A stretch of DNA of 64,000 bases from a bacterium (GTDB lineage Bacteria; Cyanobacteriota; Vampirovibrionia; Gastranaerophilales; Gastranaerophilaceae): positions 61,537-125,536 of the forward strand of contig JAFXHF010000013.1 of NCBI GenBank assembly GCA_017536545.1. The letters are read 5' to 3'. The position numbers and the translations under genes were made by a program. Position 1 is the stretch's first letter. Each line of letters starts with the position of its first letter. The notes below the pieces were generated by a model that worked only from the letters and a program-made list of their open reading frames with translations, was not told where the DNA came from and did no database searches. Shown in pieces: positions 28,504 through 37,117 of the stretch.

Positions 28504-28613
28504 TTGGGAGATAATGGCGAGAACGAGCCTTTTGCGAGTTCGAACTCGTTGCTCCAGCTCTTAGTGAATGGAATGAACTTAGAGATGGAGTACCTACTTG
28601 GCTCCCGCTCCAT

Positions 28614-28653
28614 AAAAGAGCCTTAGACTTTAGTCTAAAGGCTCTTTTATTTT
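28614..28653 (+). terminator. Terminator directly after the second tRNA 3'-end copy
   Basis: AAAAGAGCCTTAGAC and GTCTAAAGGCTCTTTT pair almost fully around TTTA, with T residues after. Its position right behind CTCCCGCTCCA copies the tRNA-then-terminator order, so the segment 28504-28613 may itself be transcribed. Confidence 0.85.
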
Positions 28654-28685
28654 GAGTATGGTTGGATGTATGCTCGAACTGTAAT

Positions 28686-28812
28686 GCGGGAGCATTGCCT
28701 GTGAGAAGCCTCGTTGCTTTAGCCCTTTGCGAAGAATGAGTATTAGGGATAAAGTACCATGAAACATTAATTGGCAAAATTAAATTATAATTCAGCAAAG
28801 ACTCCCGCTCCA
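28686..28812 (+). other. tRNA-acceptor-like inverted repeat enclosing the third copy
   Basis: GCGGGAG (28686-28692) is perfectly complementary to CTCCCGC (28802-28808), which is followed by TCCA as in the tRNA. This would form a 7-pair acceptor-like stem around about 110 bases. No T arm precedes the 3' strand, so it is not a functional tRNA. It may be a degenerate tRNA-like RNA or a chance pairing of att remnants. Confidence 0.35.
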
Positions 28813-28861
28813 TAGTCAACATTTATAGCTTCAAAATCACATTCAGAATAACTATTTACTC

Positions 28862-30265
28862 CTAAATATTACTATAAAAAATATTTTTACCGTGGGAATC
28901 TAATCCGCCAGTTGGGTATAAACCACAATTTTTGGTAGCTCTTGAGATTGTTTCTAACCAATCACGACTTCTTGCTACATCCCCGAAATATGGATAATAG
29001 ATTTCAGTACCTAAAGCTTTTTCGCCACCTCGCATTTTAAACAATGTAATCAGTGATTCTAGTTGTTTATGAGCATCTTGTGTATGTTTTATACACCAAC
29101 CAACAGGGGTTAAAGCAGGATGTGCAATAGTCATATATCCATACTCTTGTTTTGCAAATAATTCCATTGCATCTGCCATATCCATACAATAATCCTGCAA
29201 GTCTAATTTTGGTTCAAACCTTGCTTGAACACGCCCAAATATCTCCATTACATTTTTTTCTTCTGCTGGATTAATCTTGGTTTTCACATATTCTTTCATA
29301 TAATACCAAGGATAGTTCAAACCTTCTTGTAACGTTGGAGAAGATGCTCTAGCTTCATCCATACTTAATCTTGATGCGACATCTCTCACTTGAGTATTAC
29401 CTAACTCAGTTACATATTCCTCAAAAAATTTCTGAGCAACATTTTTTCTTGCAATTTTTGTGGCATCTAAAAATTCATTCAATGTCTTATCAAAAGGATT
29501 TATACAATTCACAACCATATGTAATGGTACAGGTTTTGTTAGATTGTTACCAAGCATTCTATTTTCAACAGACAATTCTGTACCAAAAACGACTCTTAAA
29601 TTCTTGTATTTATCAGGGTTTGAAGCAATAATACGAACAGCTTCTTGACAACCATCAACAGTATCATGGTCAGTTATTGCAATAGTAAACGGAGAATCCT
29701 GTGCAAGTACATTTTCCCTGTGTTTATTTGCTTCAGCAACCTCATCAGCATATGTTGCAGCCTGATCAAGGAGTTCTCGGACTGTCATTTTACCATCAGA
29801 CTTAGTTGTATGATTATGAAGAGAAAGTCTAAAATTACGTCTGATTACACCATCTAAATCATAATCATCTTGAGCTGCTGTCAATAAAGTTTTTCCAGGA
29901 GTATACGATTCTGGAGAGTTCGCGAACTCAGAAACAATAGATTTATATTCTTGGCCTCCAATTATAGAGCGAATAGAAAACCACTTACTTTCAGGAATAC
30001 CCACTGCTTTTAATAAACTTTTTCTATATTCAACATCGATTGGGAATTTTGAAGCAAAAGCATCTGCTAAAGCTTTCTCTACTTTATGAAGTTTGATATT
30101 CTTATGAATTAATAGTCCTCCAATTATTGCACCAACACCCGCACCAACTGTCGCAACTTGTTGAACAGTCTTGTTGCCTTTATCTGCATTACTATCAATA
30201 CCAGTTTCTTTTGGTACTGGATTATTTTTAAAGGCTATTAAATTGTGTATTGGCTGAATACGCAT
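28862..30265 (-). CDS. PHP-domain phosphoesterase with N-terminal IAFKN box
   Basis: The protein begins MRIQPI with I-A-F-K-N at 10-14, the short signature shared with other proteins here, then a glycine-rich hydrophobic helix (37-53) that may insert in a membrane. The C-terminal part is a PHP domain: H150-N-H152-T-x-x-x-D157, T-D-H-D-T-V-D-G, G-T-E-L-S-V, I-A-H-P, and a final L-D-S-H-G. All main metal-ligand positions are present. PHP enzymes hydrolyse phosphodiesters or phosphomonoesters such as pAp or RNA 5' ends. It lies 6 bases after the nucleotidyltransferase-like gene, so the two form an operon. Confidence 0.8.
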   Translation of the reverse strand: MRIQPIHNLIAFKNNPVPKETGIDSNADKGNKTVQQVATVGAGVGAIIGGLLIHKNIKLHKVEKALADAFASKFPIDVEYRKSLLKAVGIPESKWFSIRSIIGGQEYKSIVSEFANSPESYTPGKTLLTAAQDDYDLDGVIRRNFRLSLHNHTTKSDGKMTVRELLDQAATYADEVAEANKHRENVLAQDSPFTIAITDHDTVDGCQEAVRIIASNPDKYKNLRVVFGTELSVENRMLGNNLTKPVPLHMVVNCINPFDKTLNEFLDATKIARKNVAQKFFEEYVTELGNTQVRDVASRLSMDEARASSPTLQEGLNYPWYYMKEYVKTKINPAEEKNVMEIFGRVQARFEPKLDLQDYCMDMADAMELFAKQEYGYMTIAHPALTPVGWCIKHTQDAHKQLESLITLFKMRGGEKALGTEIYYPYFGDVARSRDWLETISRATKNCGLYPTGGLDSHGKNIFYSNI

Positions 30266-30271
30266 TGAAAA

Positions 30272-31570
30272 TTACCCCATTAAAGCCTTAATCAACGGTG
30301 CAAACATATCTTGTCCAGGTTTACTAAAATACTTTGCAAACTCTGTCGTAAATTCCCTATTATTTGCACATGCAGATCTTATCAACGTTTTTATAAACCT
30401 AAATTGCTTGTCTAAATCCCATTTCGGAAACTCGTACATCAATAAATCTCTAGCTACACGTTTTGGCTTTCTGTCTCCCATTTGTTTTAATGCTGCAAGT
30501 TGAGAAAGATTAGCTGATTCGTACGGAATCCAAGCTAAATCCAATGAACTTTTTGAACCTTTTAAAACTTCACCTTCTCTAATCGCTTCCAGAGTAAACC
30601 CAACATTTTTAATATTTTCTCTAGAAGGGTTATAAACTCTAACAACATCATCCCCAGCTTTTGGGAACTGTTTGCAATACTCTACCCAATAAGGATTTGC
30701 CCTTACATAATCATCCATATAAGTAGCAATCCCATCACCATAGTATTGATTTAAAACCATATATTGACGTTCATCAATAGAACTTCTCCATTCGTGAGTA
30801 ATTTGACGAAATCTATGAGGTTCATCCTTTTCATCAACGGCTTTTGTCAATCTTTCAATTTGCTCTTTTGTATATACTTGAGGAAAAGCTGCATCATCGT
30901 GATTATAACTCAATATTCTTTGATCTGTATTTTCCCAAAGCTTTCCTTTGAATTTATCTACAAGCTCACCTTCTTCGTACGACCAACCTGTACCACGTAA
31001 AATCACATAAGCTTTATCTAAATCACTCCCTGGAAAAGCTTTACCACGCCCAACAGAACAAACGCCATCATATCCAGCTAACAACACATCATATTTACTA
31101 TATGACAAATCCCTTTGAGATTGTTCAACTGCTCTTAGAAATTCTCTTTTAATACGTCTTGAAACCTCCTGAAGATTCGGGAACCCTGTTAATTCTTCAT
31201 AATGATTGATAAATTGACGTTTATCAGAAGAATAATTTACCCTATCAAGAAAAGATAAGTTTTCTTCTCTTATTCGATTACAGTTATAAAAATCAAATTT
31301 ATCATCACCGATATCCAGATAATTACCACTACGTAATTGAGAATATAACCTGATTGCTTCGTTTCCTGAAACACTACCTGTTCTAGAAACCCCATAATCA
31401 TAAGGATTCAAAACCCAAGGTCTATTTCCAAATGTTATTTGCGACCTGTCATTCTGTTTTGAATCAATACTAACACTGTTATTTGCAACCAATTTTTGTG
31501 GTTCTGCCCCCACAGAAACCCTCGTTTTTGGCACGCAAAAACTTGAACTTGAAATGCAGTTAATTTTCAT
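30272..31570 (-). CDS. Putative nucleotidyltransferase-fold protein with ITFGN box
   Basis: The start at 31570 is set by AAAGGGG just upstream. The product (432 residues) begins MKINCI and has I-T-F-G-N at 45-49. Near 173-190 it reads V-G-R-G-K-A-F-P-G-S-D-L-D-K-A-Y-V-I, closely like the catalytic G-x-x-G-R-G-x-x-x-P-x-S-D-I-D-L-L of GlnD-type nucleotidyltransferases, so Asp183 and Asp185 would bind the metal. The rest is not recognised. Such folds transfer AMP, UMP or other nucleotides to proteins, RNA or small molecules. It is followed directly by the PHP gene and preceded 56 bases upstream by a DNA methyltransferase gene. Confidence 0.6.
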   Translation of the reverse strand: MKINCISSSSFCVPKTRVSVGAEPQKLVANNSVSIDSKQNDRSQITFGNRPWVLNPYDYGVSRTGSVSGNEAIRLYSQLRSGNYLDIGDDKFDFYNCNRIREENLSFLDRVNYSSDKRQFINHYEELTGFPNLQEVSRRIKREFLRAVEQSQRDLSYSKYDVLLAGYDGVCSVGRGKAFPGSDLDKAYVILRGTGWSYEEGELVDKFKGKLWENTDQRILSYNHDDAAFPQVYTKEQIERLTKAVDEKDEPHRFRQITHEWRSSIDERQYMVLNQYYGDGIATYMDDYVRANPYWVEYCKQFPKAGDDVVRVYNPSRENIKNVGFTLEAIREGEVLKGSKSSLDLAWIPYESANLSQLAALKQMGDRKPKRVARDLLMYEFPKWDLDKQFRFIKTLIRSACANNREFTTEFAKYFSKPGQDMFAPLIKALMG

Positions 31571-31626
31571 ATGAACCCCTTTAGACACGATTAATATAAA
31601 ATACAAATATTAACTTGTCAAGAGAA

Positions 31627-33540
31627 CTAACAAGAAACCATTGATATTTCAGCATCTGTTAGGGTATAAATTTTTGATATTTTATAATCTAATTCTTCAC
31701 ACAAATTTTGATATTCTTCTTCAGTTGAAACTAATATATTATCAACAAGATTTTCAATTTCTTCTTGAATGTTTTTTGAAACAATAGGAATTGGAATTTG
31801 CTCAATATGTGAACGTAAAACTTTTATTGAATTGAATTTATTTTTAAAAACAAATTGAGCAACACTTGAATTTAGTACAGCCAAAATATATTTCACTGAT
31901 AATTCTGGAATTTGCGGGATCAAAATATTACAACTATTCAAAGATAAGGTTTGTTTATCATCATAAGCAAATACCAATTTATTTGAGATAAATTTGTATA
32001 GTAATTTTTCATTAGCTCGATATATTTCAATCGGTGCAACCTGCTGAAATTCGTCCGCAATAAAATCAATAAAGTTGCCACTTCCTTCGTATTTATATTT
32101 CAAAATGTCTGAACCTTTTAAAATAATCTCATTTGAGGAAGTTTTTATTTTTGAAATATACTTTGAATTATCTCCAGTGACAATACCTAATGCAAACTGA
32201 GCATTATCTTTCAAGTACACTTTATTTGGGATATTCATTATTTTCTCTAAAAGTAAATACTGACTGTCATTAGTTATAAAATTAAAGCATTCAGCATTAA
32301 CCTCTCGATTTGTATCAATTACAAATTCTTGTTCACCTCGTTTAACAATCATACCTTTTGTTAAAAACGGCCTTGCATTATGTAAAATTTGAACAATTAT
32401 ACTTGGACATTGAACCCCATCAAATACTTCTCCTAAATATTCTATATATGAAATCGAATTTTCTTTCATTAAATATTTTCTAATAGGAGTATGAGTTTTA
32501 ACATTCAAAAAAGCTTCTGGTAAAACAAACGCCAAAATTCCATCCATATTTAATTCTGACAACGCTTGTTCAACAACAACATCATAAGATTCAATATTTG
32601 TACCTTTGGCTGAAACATACTTTTCTTTTAATTTAGTCTTCTGTTCTAAAGTAAAATCACATCCCCAAGGTGGATTTCCAATAATATAATCATATTTTCT
32701 ACCAGAACCATTCTCTAAATAATCACAAAGGCTAACATGCGAATAAATTAAATTCTTATCATAAAGATTAAATTTTAGTGCATAATTTACTCTGGAAATC
32801 AAAACACTCATCAAATCTATATCTGAAGCATAAACATTTTCTGCCGCAATTGAACTTGGTAACTGCAAAATAAAATTACCAGTACCACAACAAGGATCAA
32901 TGATTGTTTTTCGAGAACAATCAACATCATAAAATAATGAAGTTACCAATCTTTTAACAATTGATGTTGGAGTGTAGTAAGCACCTTTAGCTTTTCTATC
33001 TCCAAGAGCTTTTAAAGATAAGTACAACAATCCTAAAATATCTTCATCCTTTTCTTTAATTAATTTACTCTGGAAAATTTTAGGATTACCATTTACAAAA
33101 TCGTTTGAATAACCAAAATTATTGATTATATCTTCTAACAAATAGCCATATCTATTATCAACAATTTGACGTGCGAAATAAACAATAACAGTTGAAATAA
33201 TCTCTTTTGTTAACTCAATATTTAGCTCATTTATAGCATCTACAATATGCTGAACTGTTGACAAATTTACAGACGTTTCTGAAATATAAGAAGAATATAA
33301 GTTATTACCTGAAACATATCTTTTATTTCTACGACTCTTTAAAGATTCATTTTGACCATTTATAATACTAGATTTTATATCGTTCAAATATCCAATAGAA
33401 AAAAAATAATTACCATCAATTACTTTTTGTGGAATAAATTTCCCCAACTTAATCCAGTTACGCCCAGTTGCAGAAGAAATAGAAAGTTGCTCACACAACT
33501 CATTTAGAGAAATCATTCTTTCTGTTAAAACCTCTGTCAT
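31627..33540 (-). CDS. N6-adenine DNA methyltransferase with N-terminal HTH
   Basis: Residues 8-55 look like a MerR-type helix-turn-helix (L-N-E-L-C-E-Q-L-S-I-S-S-A-T-G-R-N-W-I). The methyltransferase core has Y-Y-T-P near 188, S-adenosylmethionine motif D-P-C-C-G-T-G-N-F at 215-223, and catalytic N-P-P-W at 289-292, the signature of N6-adenine enzymes. The C-terminal 220 residues resemble a TaqI/Eco57I-type target recognition region (I-T-G-x-N and P-Q-I-P near the end). At 637 residues it lacks an obvious nuclease domain. No restriction endonuclease gene is adjacent, so it may be an orphan or regulatory methylase. Confidence 0.85.
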   Translation of the reverse strand: MTEVLTERMISLNELCEQLSISSATGRNWIKLGKFIPQKVIDGNYFFSIGYLNDIKSSIINGQNESLKSRRNKRYVSGNNLYSSYISETSVNLSTVQHIVDAINELNIELTKEIISTVIVYFARQIVDNRYGYLLEDIINNFGYSNDFVNGNPKIFQSKLIKEKDEDILGLLYLSLKALGDRKAKGAYYTPTSIVKRLVTSLFYDVDCSRKTIIDPCCGTGNFILQLPSSIAAENVYASDIDLMSVLISRVNYALKFNLYDKNLIYSHVSLCDYLENGSGRKYDYIIGNPPWGCDFTLEQKTKLKEKYVSAKGTNIESYDVVVEQALSELNMDGILAFVLPEAFLNVKTHTPIRKYLMKENSISYIEYLGEVFDGVQCPSIIVQILHNARPFLTKGMIVKRGEQEFVIDTNREVNAECFNFITNDSQYLLLEKIMNIPNKVYLKDNAQFALGIVTGDNSKYISKIKTSSNEIILKGSDILKYKYEGSGNFIDFIADEFQQVAPIEIYRANEKLLYKFISNKLVFAYDDKQTLSLNSCNILIPQIPELSVKYILAVLNSSVAQFVFKNKFNSIKVLRSHIEQIPIPIVSKNIQEEIENLVDNILVSTEEEYQNLCEELDYKISKIYTLTDAEISMVSC

Positions 33541-33601
33541 AAACCACTCTATAATCCTAAATAAATTATATTAAGAGGCATTAATGATGTCAATTAATTA
33601 C

Positions 33602-33634
33602 AAAAAAGAGACCCTTTTAAGGATCTCTTTTTTA
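33602..33634 (-). terminator. Terminator of rpmE
   Basis: An inverted repeat AAAAAAGAGACCC / GGATCTCTTTTTT with flanking A/T runs lies 17 bases beyond the rpmE stop. On the minus strand the stem is followed by six T residues. Confidence 0.82.
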
Positions 33635-33651
33635 AAACTTTAATCAATCGA

Positions 33652-33855
33652 CTAGTCTTTTTTACCGTATCTTTTGTTAAATCTTTCTACTCTACCTTCA
33701 GAGTCTAAGATTTTTTGTTGACCAGTGTAGAATGGGTGGCAGTTGTTACAAATTTCAACTGATAAACCTTCAACTACTGAACCAGTTTCGATTTCGTTAC
33801 CACAAACACATTTGATTGTAGTTTTTTTATAATCTGGATGAATTCCGCTTTTCAT
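33652..33855 (-). CDS. rpmE: 50S ribosomal protein L31, zinc-binding type
   Basis: A complete 67-residue L31: M-K-x-G-I-H-P-x-Y start, C16-V-C18 and C36-N-N-C39 for zinc, then H-P-F-Y-T-G and a C-terminal R-x-x-R-F-x-x-R-Y. It sits at the central protuberance bridging the subunits. Having all four cysteines marks the zinc-dependent form; no zinc-free paralogue is in view. A TATAAT for the minus strand lies at 33921-33926, leaving a leader of about 60 bases with GAAGGAAAGAAGG before the ATG. It is monocistronic. Confidence 0.96.
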   Translation of the reverse strand: MKSGIHPDYKKTTIKCVCGNEIETGSVVEGLSVEICNNCHPFYTGQQKILDSEGRVERFNKRYGKKD

Positions 33856-33994
33856 TTTCTACCTTCTTTCCTTCAAGATTCCAAACTTGAATATTATTTA
33901 CATTCGACTATTATGATTTTATTATACTAAATCTCTAAAATCAAGTCTTTTTTAAATTTCTTAACTTCTTAAGCCTTTGATAACTAAAACCAAC

Positions 33995-34023
33995 TTGACT
34001 ACACTATTAAATAGTGGGATAAT
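33995..34023 (+). promoter_or_regulatory. Promoter giving a leaderless ABC permease mRNA
   Basis: TTGACT (33995-34000), 17-base spacer, GATAAT (34018-34023). The ATG at 34030 is six bases later, where transcription should start, and no ribosome binding site exists. Confidence 0.65.
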
Positions 34024-34029
34024 TTGTGT

Positions 34030-34902
34030 ATGTTTAAGTATTATGGAAAAACTGCACCTTACTTATTTTTACTGCCTGCGGCATTGGTTTTGATTGTATT
34101 TTTTTTCATCCCGTTTTTCCAAACTATTTTACTTAGTTTTCAAGATTACTCAACAAACATCTATCACGCAACATTTACAGGCTTGAAAAATTATATCGAG
34201 ATTTTACATAACCCAATATTTTATAAGGTGATGTGGAATACAGTCTTATATCTTGTTGTTGCAGTACCAATTCTAGCAATTGTCCCACTATTTTTAGCAA
34301 TTCTAATAAATCAGAAAATAAGAGGGATTACATTATACAAAATTTTGATTTACTTACCCGTAATCGTCTCAATCGTAGTTGCAGCAATTGCATTCAAGTG
34401 GCTTTACGCTGAACAAGGGATTTTAAATTACATTCTAAATGTCTTACATATAAATTCTATCGGCTGGTTAACAGACCCAAAATATGCGATATATTCAGTA
34501 ATTATCGTAACAATCTGGAAAGGTATCGGATATTATATGATGATTTACCTTGCTGCATTGATGAGCGTACCAAAAGAATTGTACGAAGCTTGTGATATTG
34601 ATGGAGCTGGATTTTTAAGAAAACATTTAACAGTAACCATTCCTCATATTATGCCAACAATTGCACTTGTTACAACAATAAGCTCAATTTCTGCAATGAA
34701 AATCTTTGCTGAAATATATGTTATGACAAAAGGCGGACCACTAAACTCAACAAAAACTATTGTTTATTATATCTATGAAAAAGCTTTTGAAAATTTAGAT
34801 TTAGGTTATGCTTCAGCTATGGCAGTAATCCTACTTGTTATAGTTATGATATTCTCACTTATAAACATTTGCTGTTTTGAAAGGGGGAAATATAATATAT
34901 GA
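34030..34902 (+). CDS. Sugar ABC transporter permease (MalF/UgpA-like)
   Basis: An inner-membrane permease of 290 residues with six helices. The cytoplasmic EAA loop that contacts the ATPase is visible as P-K-E-L-Y-E-A-C-D-I-D-G-A-G near 187-200, followed by F-x-x-x-T-I-P-x-I-M-P. This type belongs to the CUT1 group importing oligosaccharides, glycerol phosphate or similar. The start is the ATG at 34030; a TTG two codons earlier lies inside the predicted promoter gap. It overlaps the second permease by four bases. Neither a binding protein nor an ATPase gene is adjacent. Confidence 0.88.
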   Translation: MFKYYGKTAPYLFLLPAALVLIVFFFIPFFQTILLSFQDYSTNIYHATFTGLKNYIEILHNPIFYKVMWNTVLYLVVAVPILAIVPLFLAILINQKIRGITLYKILIYLPVIVSIVVAAIAFKWLYAEQGILNYILNVLHINSIGWLTDPKYAIYSVIIVTIWKGIGYYMMIYLAALMSVPKELYEACDIDGAGFLRKHLTVTIPHIMPTIALVTTISSISAMKIFAEIYVMTKGGPLNSTKTIVYYIYEKAFENLDLGYASAMAVILLVIVMIFSLINICCFERGKYNI

Positions 34903-35738
34903 TGAAATTTAAAAATTTGTGGATACACGCAACTCTAATTTTTGTATCACTACTTTCAATTTTCCCATTCATTTGGTTATTATCAACATCTCTAAAAGGC
35001 AGTGGAGAAAATATTTTTGCATACCCACCAACCATAATTCCTCAAGATTTTACTTTTGCAAATTATGTTGGAGTTTGGCATAAAGTTGATTTGATGAGAT
35101 ATTTCATAAACAGTATGATTGTTGCGGGAGGAACAGTTCTATTAAATTTAATACTATCATCACTTGCGGGTTACCCATTAGCTAGAATGGAATTTAAAGG
35201 TAAAAAAATCGCCTTTTTCTCAATCCTTGCAACAATTATGGTACCATTCCAAGCTATAATGTTACCCGTTTACCTAATTACCCTAAAACTTCATCTTGTT
35301 GATAGCGTAAATGATACAATGGGATTTATTGGACTCATTATGCCCTTTGCGGTAAGTGCGTTTGGAATATTTCTAATGCGACAAGCATTCTTAGCTATTC
35401 CAAGAGAAATGGAAGAAGCAGCCATTGTTGATGGATGCAATGTTTTCCAAGTATTTTGGAAAGTTCTTTTACCGATGGTAAAACCATCATTAGCAGTTCT
35501 TGCAATATTTACTTTTATTGGTTCTTGGGGCGAATTCCTATGGCCAAGTATCGTACTTACAAAAGAAGCGATGTACACTTTACCAGTTGGTGTTAACAAC
35601 TTACAAGGGATGTTTTCTTCTAACTGGAGATTTATTGCGGCAGGTTCAATTATTTCAACTATCCCTATTATAATCTTTTTCCTTGCGATGCAAAAATATT
35701 TCATCTCAGGCGAAAACGAAGGTGCTGTAAAAGGCTAG
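34899..35738 (+). CDS. Sugar ABC transporter permease (MalG/UgpE-like)
   Basis: The second half of the CUT1 permease pair, 279 residues with six helices. The EAA loop is P-R-E-M-E-E-A-A-I-V-D-G-C-N near 170-183, followed by L-P-M-V-K-P, and the N-terminal segment L-S-T-S-L-K and P-L-A-R-M-E-F-K-G-K are usual for the family. GGGGGAAAT inside the upstream gene acts as ribosome binding site, and the start overlaps the upstream stop, so the subunits are translated together at equal level. The transporter depends on an ATPase encoded elsewhere. Confidence 0.89.
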   Translation: MMKFKNLWIHATLIFVSLLSIFPFIWLLSTSLKGSGENIFAYPPTIIPQDFTFANYVGVWHKVDLMRYFINSMIVAGGTVLLNLILSSLAGYPLARMEFKGKKIAFFSILATIMVPFQAIMLPVYLITLKLHLVDSVNDTMGFIGLIMPFAVSAFGIFLMRQAFLAIPREMEEAAIVDGCNVFQVFWKVLLPMVKPSLAVLAIFTFIGSWGEFLWPSIVLTKEAMYTLPVGVNNLQGMFSSNWRFIAAGSIISTIPIIIFFLAMQKYFISGENEGAVKG

Positions 35739-35745
35739 GAGTAAA

Positions 35746-37110
35746 TTAAGCAACTTCTGAATTATTTCGATACATTTTAGAAACATCAAGTTTAACCTTG
35801 CGTCTTGATTGAATGAAAATTGTTTTCGCAAAATCTGTGATGTATTTTGGATTAACATTTAACTTGTCAAAAGTCCCATCTCGATATAACTCTATAAGCC
35901 TATCCACATACATTTGACAATACTTTGGAGTATCTGGACGACGTTCAAGTTGTTCAACAAAATCAATACTTTTTCTTGCAGAATTTTCTCTAGTTGTAGC
36001 CCCACCAAAATTTGCCATAACATCTTGTCCACCACAAGAGCGTGGAAGTAAGTGTTCGATTGATGCAAGAGATGGCCAAATTAAACGATAACCGACTTTT
36101 TCTGAAGGTTCTGTTGCGATCTTCATAATGTATGCTGCCAAAAACGTTTGAGATGTCGGTAACTTTTGAACTATCTCAATTATCCTATCTTGAATTTCAC
36201 TATCTGGATAATTTTCAATTACTCTAACGGCATCATAAATAAATGATTTTCTTGTAAATGGAACAATAATTTCTTCGTTATTTAGTTTTGATTTTGAAAT
36301 TTCAATCAGTTCTTTTAACTGTTCATGATTACGTAATATAGATTTTTTAAGAATATATTCTAAAAATCTTATAACTTTTTTCTGATGCCCAATAGTCTTA
36401 CTGTTTGTTGTATTCGCAAGATGCTTAGATTCTTTGATAAGCTTATTCATGACTTTTTTAGCTTTTAAATTTTGACCATTTGCAATATCATCTTTGATTT
36501 TGCATAACTTATATTTAAACTCATAAGAAGAAAATGGAATTAAAACTGGACGCTCATTTAATTTATTTTCAGCATCTTTCACTAACAATTCAAATCTCTG
36601 ATAATAGTCTTCTGGTAAACTCTTTGCAACCTCTAACAATTCATGAAAAATTGGTGTTTGAGCCTTTCTAAGTTGCCTACTATAAATTGGTTTTATTTCT
36701 ACTAATAGCTCTTTTAGATTTTTCCTTGGATGAATTTTTGAACGTTCATAAAGAATCTTAAAAGCCTCAGCTTCCATTGTACCAGCCTGAAAACTATCCG
36801 CATATGGTGATAAAATCTCAAAAACTTCTGGAGCAGGACGGCTAAACACTCTATTTTTCATCCAACGACTTAAAAGTTTTGGTTCTATCATTGGGATACC
36901 AGAATACATACATGGTAAACGATATGCAAAAAGCATCCTTAATTTTGAAGAATTTTGAATAGGTGCTAAAGACAGAGAATTTATACTAGGCAAACAATCT
37001 TCATTTACTCCTGCAGAATAAAAATTATCCGAAAAGCAATCTCTCCAATCTGAACTCGATTGGATTTCTCTTTTGTACCTTTTAAAGTTTGCAGAATATT
37101 TTGGTTTCAT
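35746..37110 (-). CDS. HNH-motif protein, first of a tandem paralogous pair
   Basis: The C-terminal domain reads I-E-H-L-L-P-R-S-C-G-G-Q-D at 351-363, then N367 and N376-x-x-x-K380, an HNH endonuclease arrangement (acidic-His, GG, Asn, Asn-Lys). Upstream are about 250 helical residues with two similar units (I-P-F-S-S-Y-E-F-K-Y-K-L and V-P-F-T-R-K-S-F-I-Y-D-A). Near 60-75 L-P-C-M-Y-S-G-I-P-M-I recalls the zinc knuckle of HNH proteins but keeps one Cys only. The N-terminus has A-N-F-K-R, a weak form of the shared box. It follows its paralogue (37118-38482) by 7 bases. Confidence 0.65.
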   Translation of the reverse strand: MKPKYSANFKRYKREIQSSSDWRDCFSDNFYSAGVNEDCLPSINSLSLAPIQNSSKLRMLFAYRLPCMYSGIPMIEPKLLSRWMKNRVFSRPAPEVFEILSPYADSFQAGTMEAEAFKILYERSKIHPRKNLKELLVEIKPIYSRQLRKAQTPIFHELLEVAKSLPEDYYQRFELLVKDAENKLNERPVLIPFSSYEFKYKLCKIKDDIANGQNLKAKKVMNKLIKESKHLANTTNSKTIGHQKKVIRFLEYILKKSILRNHEQLKELIEISKSKLNNEEIIVPFTRKSFIYDAVRVIENYPDSEIQDRIIEIVQKLPTSQTFLAAYIMKIATEPSEKVGYRLIWPSLASIEHLLPRSCGGQDVMANFGGATTRENSARKSIDFVEQLERRPDTPKYCQMYVDRLIELYRDGTFDKLNVNPKYITDFAKTIFIQSRRKVKLDVSKMYRNNSEVA

Positions 37111-37117
37111 CTTCCTA

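Larger units (their letters stand above)
28458..28814 (+). repeat. Three copies of the tRNA-Gly 3' end (att-like)
   Basis: The 13-base sequence CTCCCGCTCCATA, which is the 3' acceptor end of the tRNA plus three bases, occurs at 28458-28470, 28602-28614 and 28802-28814. The second copy sits exactly 200 bases before the third. The T-arm segment GCGAGTTCGA (28441-28450) is also repeated at 28534-28543. Repeated tRNA 3' ends are the usual scar of site-specific integration, but no integrase or cargo gene remains. The noncoding span 28469-28861 holds only these repeats and two terminators. Confidence 0.75.

Noticed and set aside
28361..28822. Leftward 153-codon frame, and a rightward frame at 28408-28626, over the tRNA region
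   Set aside because: Both run across the tRNA-Gly gene, its terminator and the repeated tRNA ends; composition reflects RNA-derived sequence, not protein.
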